Shown: piece after piece, positions 46,770 through 57,540 of the stretch
How the letters are laid out: each line of letters starts with the position of its first letter
How positions within the stretch are numbered: the stretch's first letter is position 1
From: Mesodorylaimus sp. YZB2_4
Lineage: Eukaryota; Nematoda; Enoplea; Dorylaimida; Dorylaimidae
Reading direction: 5' to 3'
Assembly: GCA_030248295.1 (NCBI GenBank)
Contig: JASANH010001456.1
Coordinates: forward strand, 1-64,000
Length of the DNA: 64,000 nucleotides
The notes under the pieces: model-generated
The model's database searches: none
What the model was told of the DNA's origin: nothing
Seen by the model: the letters and a program-made list of their open reading frames with translations, nothing else
Translations under genes and position numbers: made by a program

Positions 46770-49174
46770 CCTCTACTTACTGTTGTAAGAGATATTTCTA
46801 TCTTTATCTCAATGTACGAGATACCTCAATCTTTTTAGATAGAGATATCTCTATCTCTATCTCTATCTCAATCTTTCCAGCTATCTCTATCTCTATCTCA
46901 ATCTCGACCTTTTATAGCTGAGTTAGAGATAGAGATAGAGATCAGCGATTGCAATTTTAAATATCGATACAAAATCAATCAAAATAAAAATCAAAATTAA
47001 AATCAAAAAAAGCGCCAAAAATGATGGGGGTCAGTTGTCATTTTTTTGATCGAACGGCGAGTCGTCTGCGATCGGTATTATTAGCGTGTCGTCCAATCAA
47101 GCAACCTCACACTGGAGAAAATATTTTTTCTTTGTACAATGACGTTCTGCACGATTGGGAACTACACGAAGCGCGAATACTGAGAATCGTCACGGATAAT
47201 GGATCAAATATCGTAGAGGCGTTCAGGTACAATTGATTTATTTCACCTGCTTTTTTTTGGAGATTTAAAAATTTGTGTTTTTTAGGCAGTGTCTTTTTGA
47301 ATTGACTGACGAAAGAATTCTTGCGTATACCCAAGTGCAGCAAATGCGGCCGTCTGACGTGCCTATGGCCGTCAATTTCGATGAAAGTTTCAATGAAGAT
47401 TACGAAATCGAATTTGATCAAAACGAGGACTCCGTCAATGCTTACTTTTATCGAAAGAAAAGAATTAGCTGCGTCGATCATAATATGATGTTGGCTGTGC
47501 AAAAGGTTTGAGAATTTTTTACTTCTCTCAAAACGTTTAGGAACAAAAGTAAAAGTGTGAAAAGCTCAGAAAGTTTATTTCATTTTTGCGTTGATTTAAG
47601 CTCCTCTTGGAAAAAATCAGTGTAGTATTGCTAAGCTATTGCGTATTTACTTTTTTAGGCGGTCGATTTCGCCGTCGAAGTCAAAATCGCAAAAGAGAAA
47701 GCCCATGCACTAATCGCTAAGATTACGACAAGTCCAAAAGCAGTAGAAATTTTGAAAGAAAAGACGGGCGGAATCGGTTTGATTAAGCCAGTCCGAACGC
47801 GATGGATTTATTGGTATTACGTCTTTGAACGATTGTTAAAAATCAAAAGGCAAGTTTTCAAGTTATGCTGTTTTCCTCTATTTTTTATACTTGATTTACA
47901 GTATACGTCATACATTTCATTTCAGAAACGTATGCGATGCTTGCGATGAAATGAATATCGACCACGATATTGGAACGGTGGATTGGAAAATTTTGCAACA
48001 GCTCACCGACGTTTTGGCTCCGTTTGCTAAAGCTGTCACTCGATTGGAAGGGGAAAAATATGCAACGATTTCGGAAGTTTATCCCATATTATACAGCTTG
48101 AAATCGAAATTGCAACAGGTTTGCTCAATTTATACTTTAAAAACTAATAACAGAGCTCAGGAATCATTGTTTCAGCTCGAGCAACGTGGCATACATCGGT
48201 CAGTGTTGGCCGTTGTTCGACAATTATCTGTTGAATTGGATAAGCGATTTAAAAATGTGACTCAGCCAAAGGACAATTATGGAAACGCAAACGTCGCTTT
48301 TGACCCTATTTATGCTTTGGCCACTTTGCTCGATAATCGATATGCTTTGCTACTTGAAGGTGACTTATTAGATGCGGCGAAGAAAGAACTTAACTTGATG
48401 GTACGATTTATCTTAATTATTCCAGAAACTAAAATTGTAGTTATTGCAAATGTAATTTTTAGGCTGGCGAAGCAAAATTAGTATTTCCCTTGGACGGAGT
48501 TATTGGCGGAGACAATGGAGATGATCGAAATTTGGTACTGCGCCATGACGACGATGACGATTTATTGGCAGTAGTTCATGCACAAATTGATGATAAACGT
48601 CGCTCTGGTTCAGGGGTTTCACCTGGCAGTTCGATTGATCAAGAATTGGAAAATTACCTCACCGAACTGAAAACGTTGACTGGAAGAGAAGAACCATTTG
48701 AATTTTGGATGAAGCGCTCAGTCAAATTGCCCGATATGTACAATATAGCTGTGGATATTTTATCTATTCCGGCGACTTCGGCACCTGTTGAACGTGTATT
48801 CAGTCGAGCGAGTTTTATTCTTGGAAGAAAACGTCATAATTTGGATGGTAAAAAGTTGGAGTCAGAACTTTTTTACAAAGTGAATATTGATTTTGTTATT
48901 TGAAAGCGTTATCTGTTTTGTTTTTCCTTCAAGCTGCTCGATTTCGTGTTTTTGCAGCGATTTCTGATAAAAAAAATGTAGATAGACTATGAAAAAAATG
49001 TTGAAATAAATGTTAAAAGAGTATTTCTTTATCTTTATCTCTATCTCTATCTCGATCTGGATCTTTTCAAAAAATTGAGAGCTCTCTATCTCTATCTCTT
49101 TCTCTAGTGAGATTAAAATATCTCTATCTCTATTTCTTTCTTTTTTCACTATCTCTTACAACAGTACCTCTACT
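46770..49174 (+). mobile_element. Complete hAT DNA transposon with 8-bp target duplication
   Basis: The element spans 46,778-49,166 (2,389 bp). Both ends carry the identical 17-bp terminal inverted repeat TACTGTTGTAAGAGATA. It is flanked on each side by CCTCTACT (46,770-46,777 and 49,167-49,174), the 8-bp duplication expected of hAT. Both subterminal regions are packed with TATCTC/GAGATA hexamers (about 46,796-46,945 and 49,026-49,150), probable transposase-binding repeats. The perfect duplication and inverted repeats point to a relatively recent insertion, into one copy of the segmental repeat. The transposase gene inside appears shortened. Confidence 0.9.
47021..48903 (+). CDS. hAT-family transposase, N-terminally shortened, six exons
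   Basis: Exons 47021-47226, 47286-47505, 47659-47849, 47926-48118, 48176-48400, 48463-48903 join in frame to 491 aa. Exon 1 has SCHFFDRTASRLRSVLLACR and IVTDNGSNI, the second catalytic-Asp region of the RNase H-like core. Later exons show RTRWIYWYYVFERL and LAPFAKAV.RLEGEKYATIS. The C-terminal hAT dimerisation domain is complete: IPATSAPVERVFSRAS, then GRKRHNL. Usual hAT transposases are 600-800 aa with an N-terminal BED zinc finger and an earlier catalytic Asp. Both are missing, because only about 240 nt separate the left end from ATG 47,021, and that is A-rich and non-coding. The element therefore probably needs help to move. The third intron uses GC-AG (AAAAG|GCAAGT). No stops or frameshifts are seen. 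Confidence 0.85.
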
Positions 49175-49244
49175 TCAGGCATACACACCTAAATCAGGTT
49201 TTCACGCAATGTGACGATGATGGAAAAATTCTACTGTTTTAGAA

Positions 49245-50460
49245 AAGCCCCTCAGGGAATCGATCCAGAACGTCTCCTGGTCACATCAAGATGAAGAATT
49301 CTCTCACCTAGAAACATCTCTCGATCCCACTCCAAGATCAATCCCTGAACCATTCTCGCGAGAAGAGATGCAAGGTCTAAATAGAATGAGAACGATTCTA
49401 AAACGGTGGTGTGACCAAATGGCAATATCGGACCTGGAACCATTCGGTCCTGGAACCATTCTCGTTCCTACTGTAATGCGAGGACGGCCTAGCTCTCTCT
49501 TATGGAAGTTTGGCCCTGGTGCTGGGTGCGGTGTGCGGTATACAATCCAGGAAATCGAGGTGGGGCAACCAAGTGGTGGTAACCAAATTGATATCCCCTC
49601 TTTACTGCGCGAATTAAAGTCGTGTGCACTCACTTGGCTTAGGCGCTATTCTGATGCTAAAATATTTATTCAAACCTAGGCAAAATGGAAAAGATTCGCG
49701 CATGGGTTTTCACCCCCCCCCCCCCCCCCCCCCTAGCAGCACGTTTTACGCCCACGTCGACCTAGATTTCGATTTGCCTGGGGTGAGACATTTCACTTAG
49801 CAGCATCCTACAATACTTGCTAGGAATTTTAGATTAGGCGCGCAGGGTGTCGTCATGCAACTGTTCCGTTCACAAATTTCGATTTCTTTATTCCGTCTGC
49901 TCTTTTACAGCAAAAAGAGTAATTTTGGAGCTAATGGTTTACATTGATCATCATTTTCATGTTGTACCTTTCCAGATAATTTTCTTAGCTGAATTCGACC
50001 TTGAAATAACTCGGCCAGAAAACGTATATTGAGTTCGAGATAAAAGTTTATCACAATGAAAAAAATTGATCGAGTAACTTCTTGGAGTTGATGCTCAATT
50101 AATGGAATCTGCTGTAGACTGCCAGAGACTGCAATGATATTGAGACTTAAACGCAAAAACCATTGCGTTTTTTAGAAAGATGCATGGGTCAGTACCATTT
50201 TGCTGCTGTTTTTTTGACGAAATACAAGTTCTTGGATAATATTGGATGAATCCCTCCTACAAGGAATAATGATAAGGAACTCAGAGCTTTAAAGGTTTTT
50301 TTTTAACGATAACCGCACTCCAAGTCTCATAACATCCCGCCAAAAAAACTTTATAACAGAAGTTTAGGCCAAAACACTACACGTTTAAGTCAAGTTGATG
50401 CAAAAATTTAAGGAACATATGTAGATTTCGAGGTTATAGTGCTTGATTTTGCTCACAAAT
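49245..50460. repeat. Segmental repeat, copy 1
   Basis: Collinear with 62,225-63,290 over more than 1 kb with indels. Shared blocks include GGTGCGGTGTGCGGTATACA (49,526/62,524), AAGTCGTGTGCACTCACTT, AGCAGCATCCTACAATACTT and GAACATATGTAGATTTCGAG (50,413/63,256). This copy has a run of about 22 C at 49,711-49,732 that the other lacks. No gene is supported. Confidence 0.85.
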
Positions 50461-50857
50461 GCTAATTTTACAACATTTTCTTAACAATTACTCTGTTTTA
50501 TCCTTGAAAAACTGAGCATTCTGGTGACCGAAAAGCCTAGCAGAACTTTTTCTCCATTTTAGATACATTCCGTTTAAAAACTCCATTTCATTTTGTAATG
50601 GATCGACACAAAGAGTTTGAACCATCACTATTTATGTCACATGAAAGATGAACGGGGCTACTCGAATATACAATATTTTACGCGGTGACTATCTCACTGT
50701 GAAGAAGGAACTGTCTGAACCCGCACGGTGCCAAAAATGTGCTTTTTTCTGCTGGTACGTGAACTTTCCTGCGGGATTCAGTCAATCTAAAGGTATGACA
50801 TTCGCCAAAACAGCATCAGCGGTTTTTTCCTCCCCAACGTTACTCTGATCGCTTATT

Positions 50858-51090
50858 CTACGGCACGTAGTTGTAATGCGTGCAGCTTCCATCAGCTGGA
50901 GCTGGAACTGACCTCGGGCAATATGGACAAGCGTCCAGAATTGAGAACGAGAACAGCTCGCAGAACTTATTTGAAGTCGCAAATACAGTGATAAAATTGA
51001 AGTTACTACACCAAATTCTCTCCCAGCAGATATCCGCGCAATCTTGTGGTTGCGTTGCAGCCATGGTCTCAATTGGCGTTTCCACCAAGT
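50858..51090 (-). pseudogene. Isolated PAN/apple-like exon of the lectin/PAN family
   Basis: Minus-strand frame ending HYNYVP-TAG, as in the intact gene at 21.3 kb. It has QPQDCADICWERIWCSNFNF and CPYCPRSVPAPADGS. The exon is open but no lectin exons are found on its 5' side (51.1-51.9 kb is a different element), so it is a fragment. Confidence 0.6.
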
Positions 51091-51098
51091 ATCCGGGC

Positions 51099-51211
51099 TT
51101 TGTTCGCCAGCAATTTCCCGCCGGGCATTTGTTCGCGGTGCAATTGTTCGCCTGGATCTATTGTTCACCAGGGCAATTGTTCGCCAGGACATTGTTCGCC
51201 TGCTCATTTTT
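51099..51211. repeat. TTGTTCGCC minisatellite
   Basis: About six imperfect units of 15-18 nt based on [CA]ATTGTTCGCC[AT]GG. Confidence 0.75.
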
Positions 51212-51325
51212 GGTCAGTGTGAGGGAGTTATTTTGTTACCTTTATCATATATAAACTGCCTTCTGCAAGACACTGCCATCGTTCCTTTCATACCTGTATT
51301 TGCTCGTATCTTGGGTTTTGAAATC

Positions 51326-51875
51326 ATGGCTTTAGAATTCATTCTCGGTGAGAAGGGGAAACCCAAACTTGCCGAAAATGGTTTCTTATATGTCAAAGAT
51401 AAAATAAACAAGGATGGAATCACATTTTGGAAATGCGAGAAGTTAAAGTCGAGCTCCACAGGCCGTGTTCATACTGTAGAAGAGGGGATCGTCAAAAGAA
51501 TTGGCGACCATTATCATGCCCCTGATGCTGCCAAAGTCACAGCTACAAAAGTCGTGAATCTTATCGAGGATCAAGCGATAACTTCGAGGGACAATGGGCG
51601 TCAGATCGTCGCTGGAGCATCTGTCGGGATATCAAAATCGGTTGCTGCAAAGCTGCCACCCACAAAAACCATCCAGCGTACAATTCGCAAGGTTCGTCGT
51701 GCAGTCGATCCCCGCCGCCACAGCCTGAGTCGAGAGAAGAGATTGTGTTGCATGAGCGCTACACGACAATCGGCGATGGTGAAGAATTTTTGCTTTACGA
51801 TAGTGGAGCCGAAAGAAATCGCATACTAATGTTTGACAAGCGTCTGAATCTGCAATTTTTTAGCCCAGTCCGATC
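51326..51875 (+). pseudogene. FLYWCH-type zinc finger / MULE transposase N-terminal fragment with frameshift
   Basis: From ATG 51,326 the frame encodes FILGEKGKPKLAENGFLY, FWKCEKLKSSSTGRVHT and DHYHAPDA. This follows the FLYWCH plan F..G..G.P.L...GF.Y....WRC.......C.[GA]R.HT......H.H, with the second Cys replaced by Ser. After a frame change near 51,700 another frame reads PPPQPESREEIVLHERYTT, then EEFLLYDSGAE and RILMFDKRLNLQFF. That resembles the IP....T..G..FLL.DSG.....R..IF....NL block which precedes the catalytic core of FLYWCH-linked MULE transposases. Everything after it is missing, and 5' LTR sequence starts about 145 nt further on. It is probably a remnant disrupted before or by the LTR element. 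Confidence 0.55.
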
Positions 51876-52020
51876 ATTGATACATCGATGACACCTTTCA
51901 GTCATCACCACCACTCTTTGATCAACTTTACACCATTCATTGCATTCATCACATCGACGTCACGCCAGCCTTATTCGCGCTGTTACCAGATAAGAGCGAG
52001 GACACTTATTTGCGCCTTTT

Positions 52021-52316
52021 TGTCAGGGGCGGAGTGTTTACGTTATAGGCCTACACGCAGCCAGTTCCTGGTCGTCAGTAACAAGAACACTCGGTCAACA
52101 AGAGTATTGGTCGATGACGAGAGAATCAGAGAATCTGGTTCGAACCAGAGAAGACTAGTGATGAAAGACCAGATAGATGATGAGAAGTGATACCAGCATG
52201 TTTCATGCAAACTGATCTAGTTCTCGTGGTATATAAGGTGCCTCCTTCGTTGGCTATGTGTCAGTGTTGCCTTATTTCTTACCTGGTGCGGCTCCTAATA
52301 AAGTGGACGTGATACA
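52021..52316 (+). repeat. 5' LTR
   Basis: Begins TGTCAGGGG and ends GTGATACA. It contains a TATA-like TATATAAG near 52,230 and AATAAA at 52,297-52,302, in the order promoter then polyadenylation signal expected of an LTR. It is 296 nt long, about 85 nt longer than the 3' LTR because of one internal block (about 52,051-52,136). Confidence 0.88.
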
Positions 52317-52318
52317 TT

Positions 52319-52334
52319 TGGTTCCCATAGCCGG
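52319..52334 (+). promoter_or_regulatory. Probable primer-binding site
   Basis: TGGTTCCCATAGCCGG starts two nt after the 5' LTR, the usual place, and begins with TGG (complement of the tRNA CCA end). The tRNA was not identified. Confidence 0.55.
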
Positions 52335-52428
52335 TCATTACCCGGTACCAAGTGGTAAGTTACGAAGTCATTGATCGGTTCCCGTTCTCTTCTCGTTTTC
52401 AGTTCCGGCTAGTGCGAGCCACGAACAC

Positions 52429-54595
52429 ATGGCCGACCAGACACCAGGCGGTGGTTCTACCTCAGACCCTTCTGCTGACGACGAAGAAACGACTGTTGTA
52501 ATCACGCCCAACGAGCCCACAGCCGAGCACCCGCAGGCAAAAACCTCGACGAATGCCAGTGATCCTGTCGATACCGTTGTCCGTTGCGGGTTCGTCAGCA
52601 ACTCGACACGCTCGAGCGACAACGCGACGATGCACGATGGTCCGCGCGACAGGCCGAACACCACCTGGATCAAACGGTGGAAGAACGAAACCAATTAGGG
52701 CGACAAATGGCAGAACTCCGACGCGAGCAAGCAGCACTGAAGGCTCAAGCCCAAACATCGGGAAATGCGGAGCAGGGACGAATGACGACGTTCGAACAAC
52801 AACTCAGTGCACAACAGGATGCAGTCAAGTCGATCGAGCACCAACTACGATCGTTGGTAATGGTGTTCACGCAGATAGCTCGGCCAGTAAGAGAGTAGTA
52901 TCTCGGTCAACAGGTTGGCCTCCCGAGTCTGATGCACCAACCTCGGGAGGCTCATCATCCGCAACCTTGGGACAGTCACCCAGTCAGCCAACGACCTATC
53001 CAGACTCGTTGGATCCGACCCCAACTAGAAAGGCAATTAGCGATTGGTTCAGTTGGAAAGAGTTCGAGTGGTTCGAAGCTGCCAGTTTCTGGCGTGCACT
53101 ACTATCCGGCATCGCGTTAAGCGCACCCCAAGTAGTAGACGAGGCGCAAGACATCGACCGACTACGTCAATCAGTCATGACAGTGGCTCAAGCACGTGCT
53201 CAACGTGATTTGGATGCGTCATTCGTCCCCAGTTCAGGTTTGATGCAATTCTTATTAGACCGTGTTGTATCTCGCCATGACGATGGTAATCGAATCACTC
53301 GCTTCTATTCTAGCGTGCCTACGAAAATTCGATATTTGCATCCAACAACTCGTCATCCTCTGGTGTATGACGAGCAACAGAGAATATGGTCGTTTTTGTT
53401 ACGACAGCAACGGATTAGACAAGTCAAAGAACGTCAGCAGCAGGAACCTGTTCAGGGTCCAACACCGATCCCCGACGACATGTGCAGTTCGCGGATCCTC
53501 CCGTCGTGGTCAACTACGATGCACCCCCCCCTCCCAAGCTCGAACATCGATTTGACATCATTTCATCCCAAAAACCTTGATCGAATGGTACAAGGCTAAC
53601 GAAGCGGAATTAACAGATGCAATGAACACAATGGCTGAACTAGAAGTGTTGGTTCATCGCTCTCGTGAAACGGGGCAGCCGGTGCCGCCGTCTGGTTATT
53701 TCCCGCCGCAGGATGTGACAGGCGCACCAAGAGCTACCGCAGTAACCCATTCCCGTTTTCAGCCTCCAGTAGTCAACGACCTGCAGGCAATCATTCTAGA
53801 GATGGTCCAAAGTGCGGTAGCCCCGATCGTATCACGAGTGGATGAACTAGCAGAATGTCATCCAGCTTATGTAGCTCGACGCCCAATCTGGCAACAGCGC
53901 AGCCAGCAACATCTGATGTCAACGCGTCACTCGAAAACATCGACCTGGAAACATACCACCGATGGCTCCAAGAGAATGCGTCAGCCCCACCACCAGGCGC
54001 GATGAATCCAGCCAAGTCGTTATCAGTCATTGGGTCACGAGTGCAATTGGCACTCGACAAGGGCAAGACTCCGCAATTAAACATCAAGCCGTTTGACGGG
54101 ACAGCTGAGTCGCCGCCATTAGACGAATGGTTGTGCGACTACCACCTACGAATGGAAATGTATCGAGCAACGAGCGACGTCGAACTGTTGACAATCCTCC
54201 TATTCTACCTCGGCGAGAAAGCCAGCCAATGGTTACGTGAGTATTCGAAACGGTTTCCCGATCGATCGAAACTAAGGTGGACGCAGTAAGTTTCTGACAT
54301 GTGTTCCCACTTTCCATCGCAGGACGATTCCTACCTCATGGCTGCGTTTCGAGAAACGAAACCATTGGCGAATGAGCAATATCAAGTCTATGCAAGCCGA
54401 CTGGAACAAGCAGCTCAACGCGCATTCCCGTCAGCATCACCTGATCACCTTAGGTGGGTTTTGATCGAGAAATTTCAGAAGAATATGCCGCCTGCGCTGG
54501 CGACAATAATTCAGGACTTTTGCATCGACTCGTCACACAAGACATCGTTCGAAAAGGTCAAGTTGCGAGCAGTCAAATGGCAACTCGAACAGTGA
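52429..54595 (+). pseudogene. gag region of the LTR retrotransposon
   Basis: ATG 52,429 opens a Thr/Pro/Asp-rich N-terminus (MADQTPGGGSTSD). Coding then passes between frames. A long coiled coil (52,584-52,898) has QLDTLERQRDDARW, RQMAELRREQAAL and AVKSIEHQLRSL. A second segment (about 52,960-53,500) has KAISDWFSWKEFEWFEAASF. A third starts near 53,577. A capsid-like block (53,855-54,595) reads LNIKPFDGTAESPPLDEWL, then LLTILLFYLGEKASQWLREY, the usual 'F.G......W......... L.GxA..W' pattern of gypsy gag. A TAA at 54,287-54,289 and a TGA at 54,593-54,595 lie in frame with the following pol. At least three frame changes make it non-functional as it stands. Confidence 0.7.
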
Positions 54596-57540
54596 AATTC
54601 GAGCAACACAGTGGCCAAATCGGCGATATCTTCAATCGAAGTGACTGATCAACCACCGTCACAGGCGAATGCAACAGGCATGGCACCGAGCCATCCAAGC
54701 AACTTCGGCTATATGGGCAATGCTCCATTTTCTGTTCCACCAGCGAGCCCAGGTGATAATAATCATTCTGATAATCGTGCTAATTCTTCATTCCAGCGAG
54801 GCAATCGAGGCGGCCGAGGAGGCCGAGGAGGAAATAATATCAGTCAACAAGGTGGACGTCAGTGGTCCAATTCAAACCAACAACACCGAGACCGGCCCAT
54901 GCGACAACCAGCAACTTGTTTGGGACCACGCGTGTTTCGATGTCCGATTACCGGCCACAATTGCGACTCGACAGCACCACATATGTCTGCTCCGGACGCA
55001 GCGAATCCACAGCGCAAGCAGTGCAATAAGTTCGGCCATACTTCGCTATTATGTCCAGAAAGGCCACCATGTCAAGTGGCAGGATGTGAACGCACACCCG
55101 GCCATGGTCCTTTCCGATGCCATTTGCTGTACGCGACAGACCTGGCTGATGCTAAGAAGAACCGTTCGTCGAGCAGTCCATCACAACAAGCAACAAATGT
55201 AAGTTCAGTTACTGGCAGCAAGTTGTCAGATAGCATCCCACCTCTAGCGATGGCCGCGATGGGTACAATAATACCGACCAATCAACTAATTTCTGACCTG
55301 TTCACAGTCCCACCGCATGCAATCCCGTCGGATGCGATCAAGCCCGAATGGGTCTATACGGACGAACAGGGAAAGCAAAATTGGATTCGCCGCATTGAAG
55401 GAACGTGTCAAGCTCTATCCGGGCCGCCCGACATCACGCCTATTCAGCTACAACAGCGCAAATCGCCAGAAGTGATCATTGGAATCGATGGCCGTCGGAC
55501 ACAAGTCATCTTGGATTCTGGTGCAAACATCACGTTGATAAGCCACGCCACGTATAAGCAGATCCATCCAGACTGGTCAGGTGAGTGTGACCCGTGCCCG
55601 CTAAAGGTACGTATTGCTGAAAATGCCAATCCTCGAATCATGGGAACACGTTACGTGTACCTGACTTTTGGTACAGTGACCGTTATGCACAAAGTATTTC
55701 TTCTGTTCGATCAAGAAGGTCTCATCACCATGCTAATCAGTCAAGACATCACCGAACGGTATGGAGCGACAATCTGTCATCACAAGCAGTTGGTGACATA
55801 CAACGTTGGTGCGCTGCAAGGTACCAAAGTTCCGTTTGATCACACCGGTCCAGCTCAACCGATTGGCCAAGTAACAGTGGAGCGAACAATGATTCCACCT
55901 CGTCATCGCATGAAAGTACCTTGCCGAATACAGTTCAATGATCAAGTTAAAGTCCAGCCATGTGTCACCGAGCAGACTACCAGCTGGTCTAACTGGGAGA
56001 TTGTAATCCCCAGAGGTAAGTTGGACCCAGCTTATGTGACGTCCTGCTAAGAAGTCCTCCTAGAAGTATTCAACTTGGCCGAGACCCCCGCGAAGTGCAC
56101 GGCGTGATCATGCACGCCTTCGCAGCCGATCCATTCGTGTATCGTGCAATCGAGCAAAGTTCAGTGGCAATGATCAATCGAGTCGCCACAACATCCTCTT
56201 CAACCACACCATCGATACCCGGACCAATTGAGGGCGCTGATAACTCCACACTGGGGGGAAGCCCGAAAGCATACAGCGCACATACCGATTATCGGTTCGG
56301 ACGAACATAAGATGGGTGTGATGGAACGAGTCGTTATTGGAGCCGAAAAAAAAACAGTTGTGGAGCGATCAGGAAACAGCAATGTTGGAAAAGACAATCG
56401 AGGATAATGCGGATGTGTTTGCATTTCACGATGCGCATCTGGCGACAACCAATCTAGTACAACATCGAATTAATACAGGCGACTGCCCGCCTGTAAAGCA
56501 ACCACATCGACGGGTCGCAGCCCCAATAATCCTAGTCATGAAGGAATGGTCAGAAACATATTTCGAACTGGACAAGATCGAACCATCCTATTCCAATTAT
56601 GCGAGTCCTGTAGTCATGGTGCGGAAGAAAGATGGCACCACTCGTTTTTGCATCGATTATCGAGAGCTCAATAAACAGACCGCACAGGACATATATCCAC
56701 TTGCGAATATTCGAGACGTGTTGGACACACTCAAAGGGTCAGCACTTTTTCAACGTTGGACGCCGCCAGTGGGTACCATCAGATTGCTTTGGACCCCGAT
56801 ACGGCCCATAAGACAGCATTCTGCACCCAGTTCGGACTGTTCCAGTACAAGAAAATGCCCAATGGTGTCATTAACGGCCTGGCCTGATTCCAACGTCTTA
56901 TGGAGATGGTCTTGAATGGCATCACTTGGCAGGTATGTATGGCCTATATTGATGACATTATCATTTCTAGTCCAGACATGCAATCACATTGCCAACACCT
57001 GGAGCAAGTATTCCAACGGTTCCGCCAAGCGAATTTAAAGTTGCAAGCTAAGAAGTGTGTATTTGGCCAACAAGAGGTGCAATATCTTGGTCACGCGGTC
57101 GATCGTCATGGGATCCGACCACTTCTATCCAAAATAGACGCAATCAAACAGTGGCCGATTCCGCAAACAGCCAAGCAATTTCACAGCTTTCTCAGCCTAG
57201 CCGGTTACTATTGCACGTTCGTGCCTGCCTTCAGCCGAATTGTAAAGCCATTATACGACCTAATGAACGATGGTCGTCCAGCAAACGAACGAGCAATGTG
57301 GAACGAGACGCACACCCGTGCTTTCAATCATCTCAAAACATCACTCATATTAGAACCAGTGCTGCGGTATCCCGATTTTCAGTTTCCGTTTGTGGTTGGC
57401 CAGACGGGGGTGGGACAGACGCCGGTGGCTTGGCTTTGGGTGCTGTATTGGAACAGCACGATCCAGCTGATTCTAGCCAACTTCGATGCATGATCGAATG
57501 CGCGTCTTGACGACTAACCGAATCCGAACTGAAATTAAGT
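54596..57540 (+). pseudogene. Nucleocapsid, protease, reverse transcriptase and start of RNase H
   Basis: An RGG-rich linker (RGNRGGRGGRGG) precedes Cys/His clusters (CNKFGHTSLLC, then PPCQVAGCERTPGHGPFRCH), an unusual zinc-knuckle arrangement. The retropepsin has VILDSGANITLIS, with its catalytic Asp kept. The frame closes with TAA near 56,050. In a new frame from 56,337 the RT begins, with VVMVRKKDGTTRFCIDYREL. It shifts frame at about 56,755 into LDAASGYHQIALD and KTAFCTQFGLFQYKKMP, has a TGA at 56,888-56,890, then AYIDDIIISS and YLGHAVDRHGI, all standard gypsy RT boxes. RNase H starts in yet another frame with TDAGGLALGAVLEQ and a TGA at 57,508-57,510. The enzymes would copy the element's RNA into DNA in the cytoplasm. 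This copy cannot be translated intact. Confidence 0.85.

Noticed and set aside
54287..54325. A 37-nt intron in gag (GTAAGT...CGCAG)
   Set aside because: Removing it would shift the downstream frame, whereas without it the two parts are already in one frame, separated by a TAA. A stop mutation is simpler.
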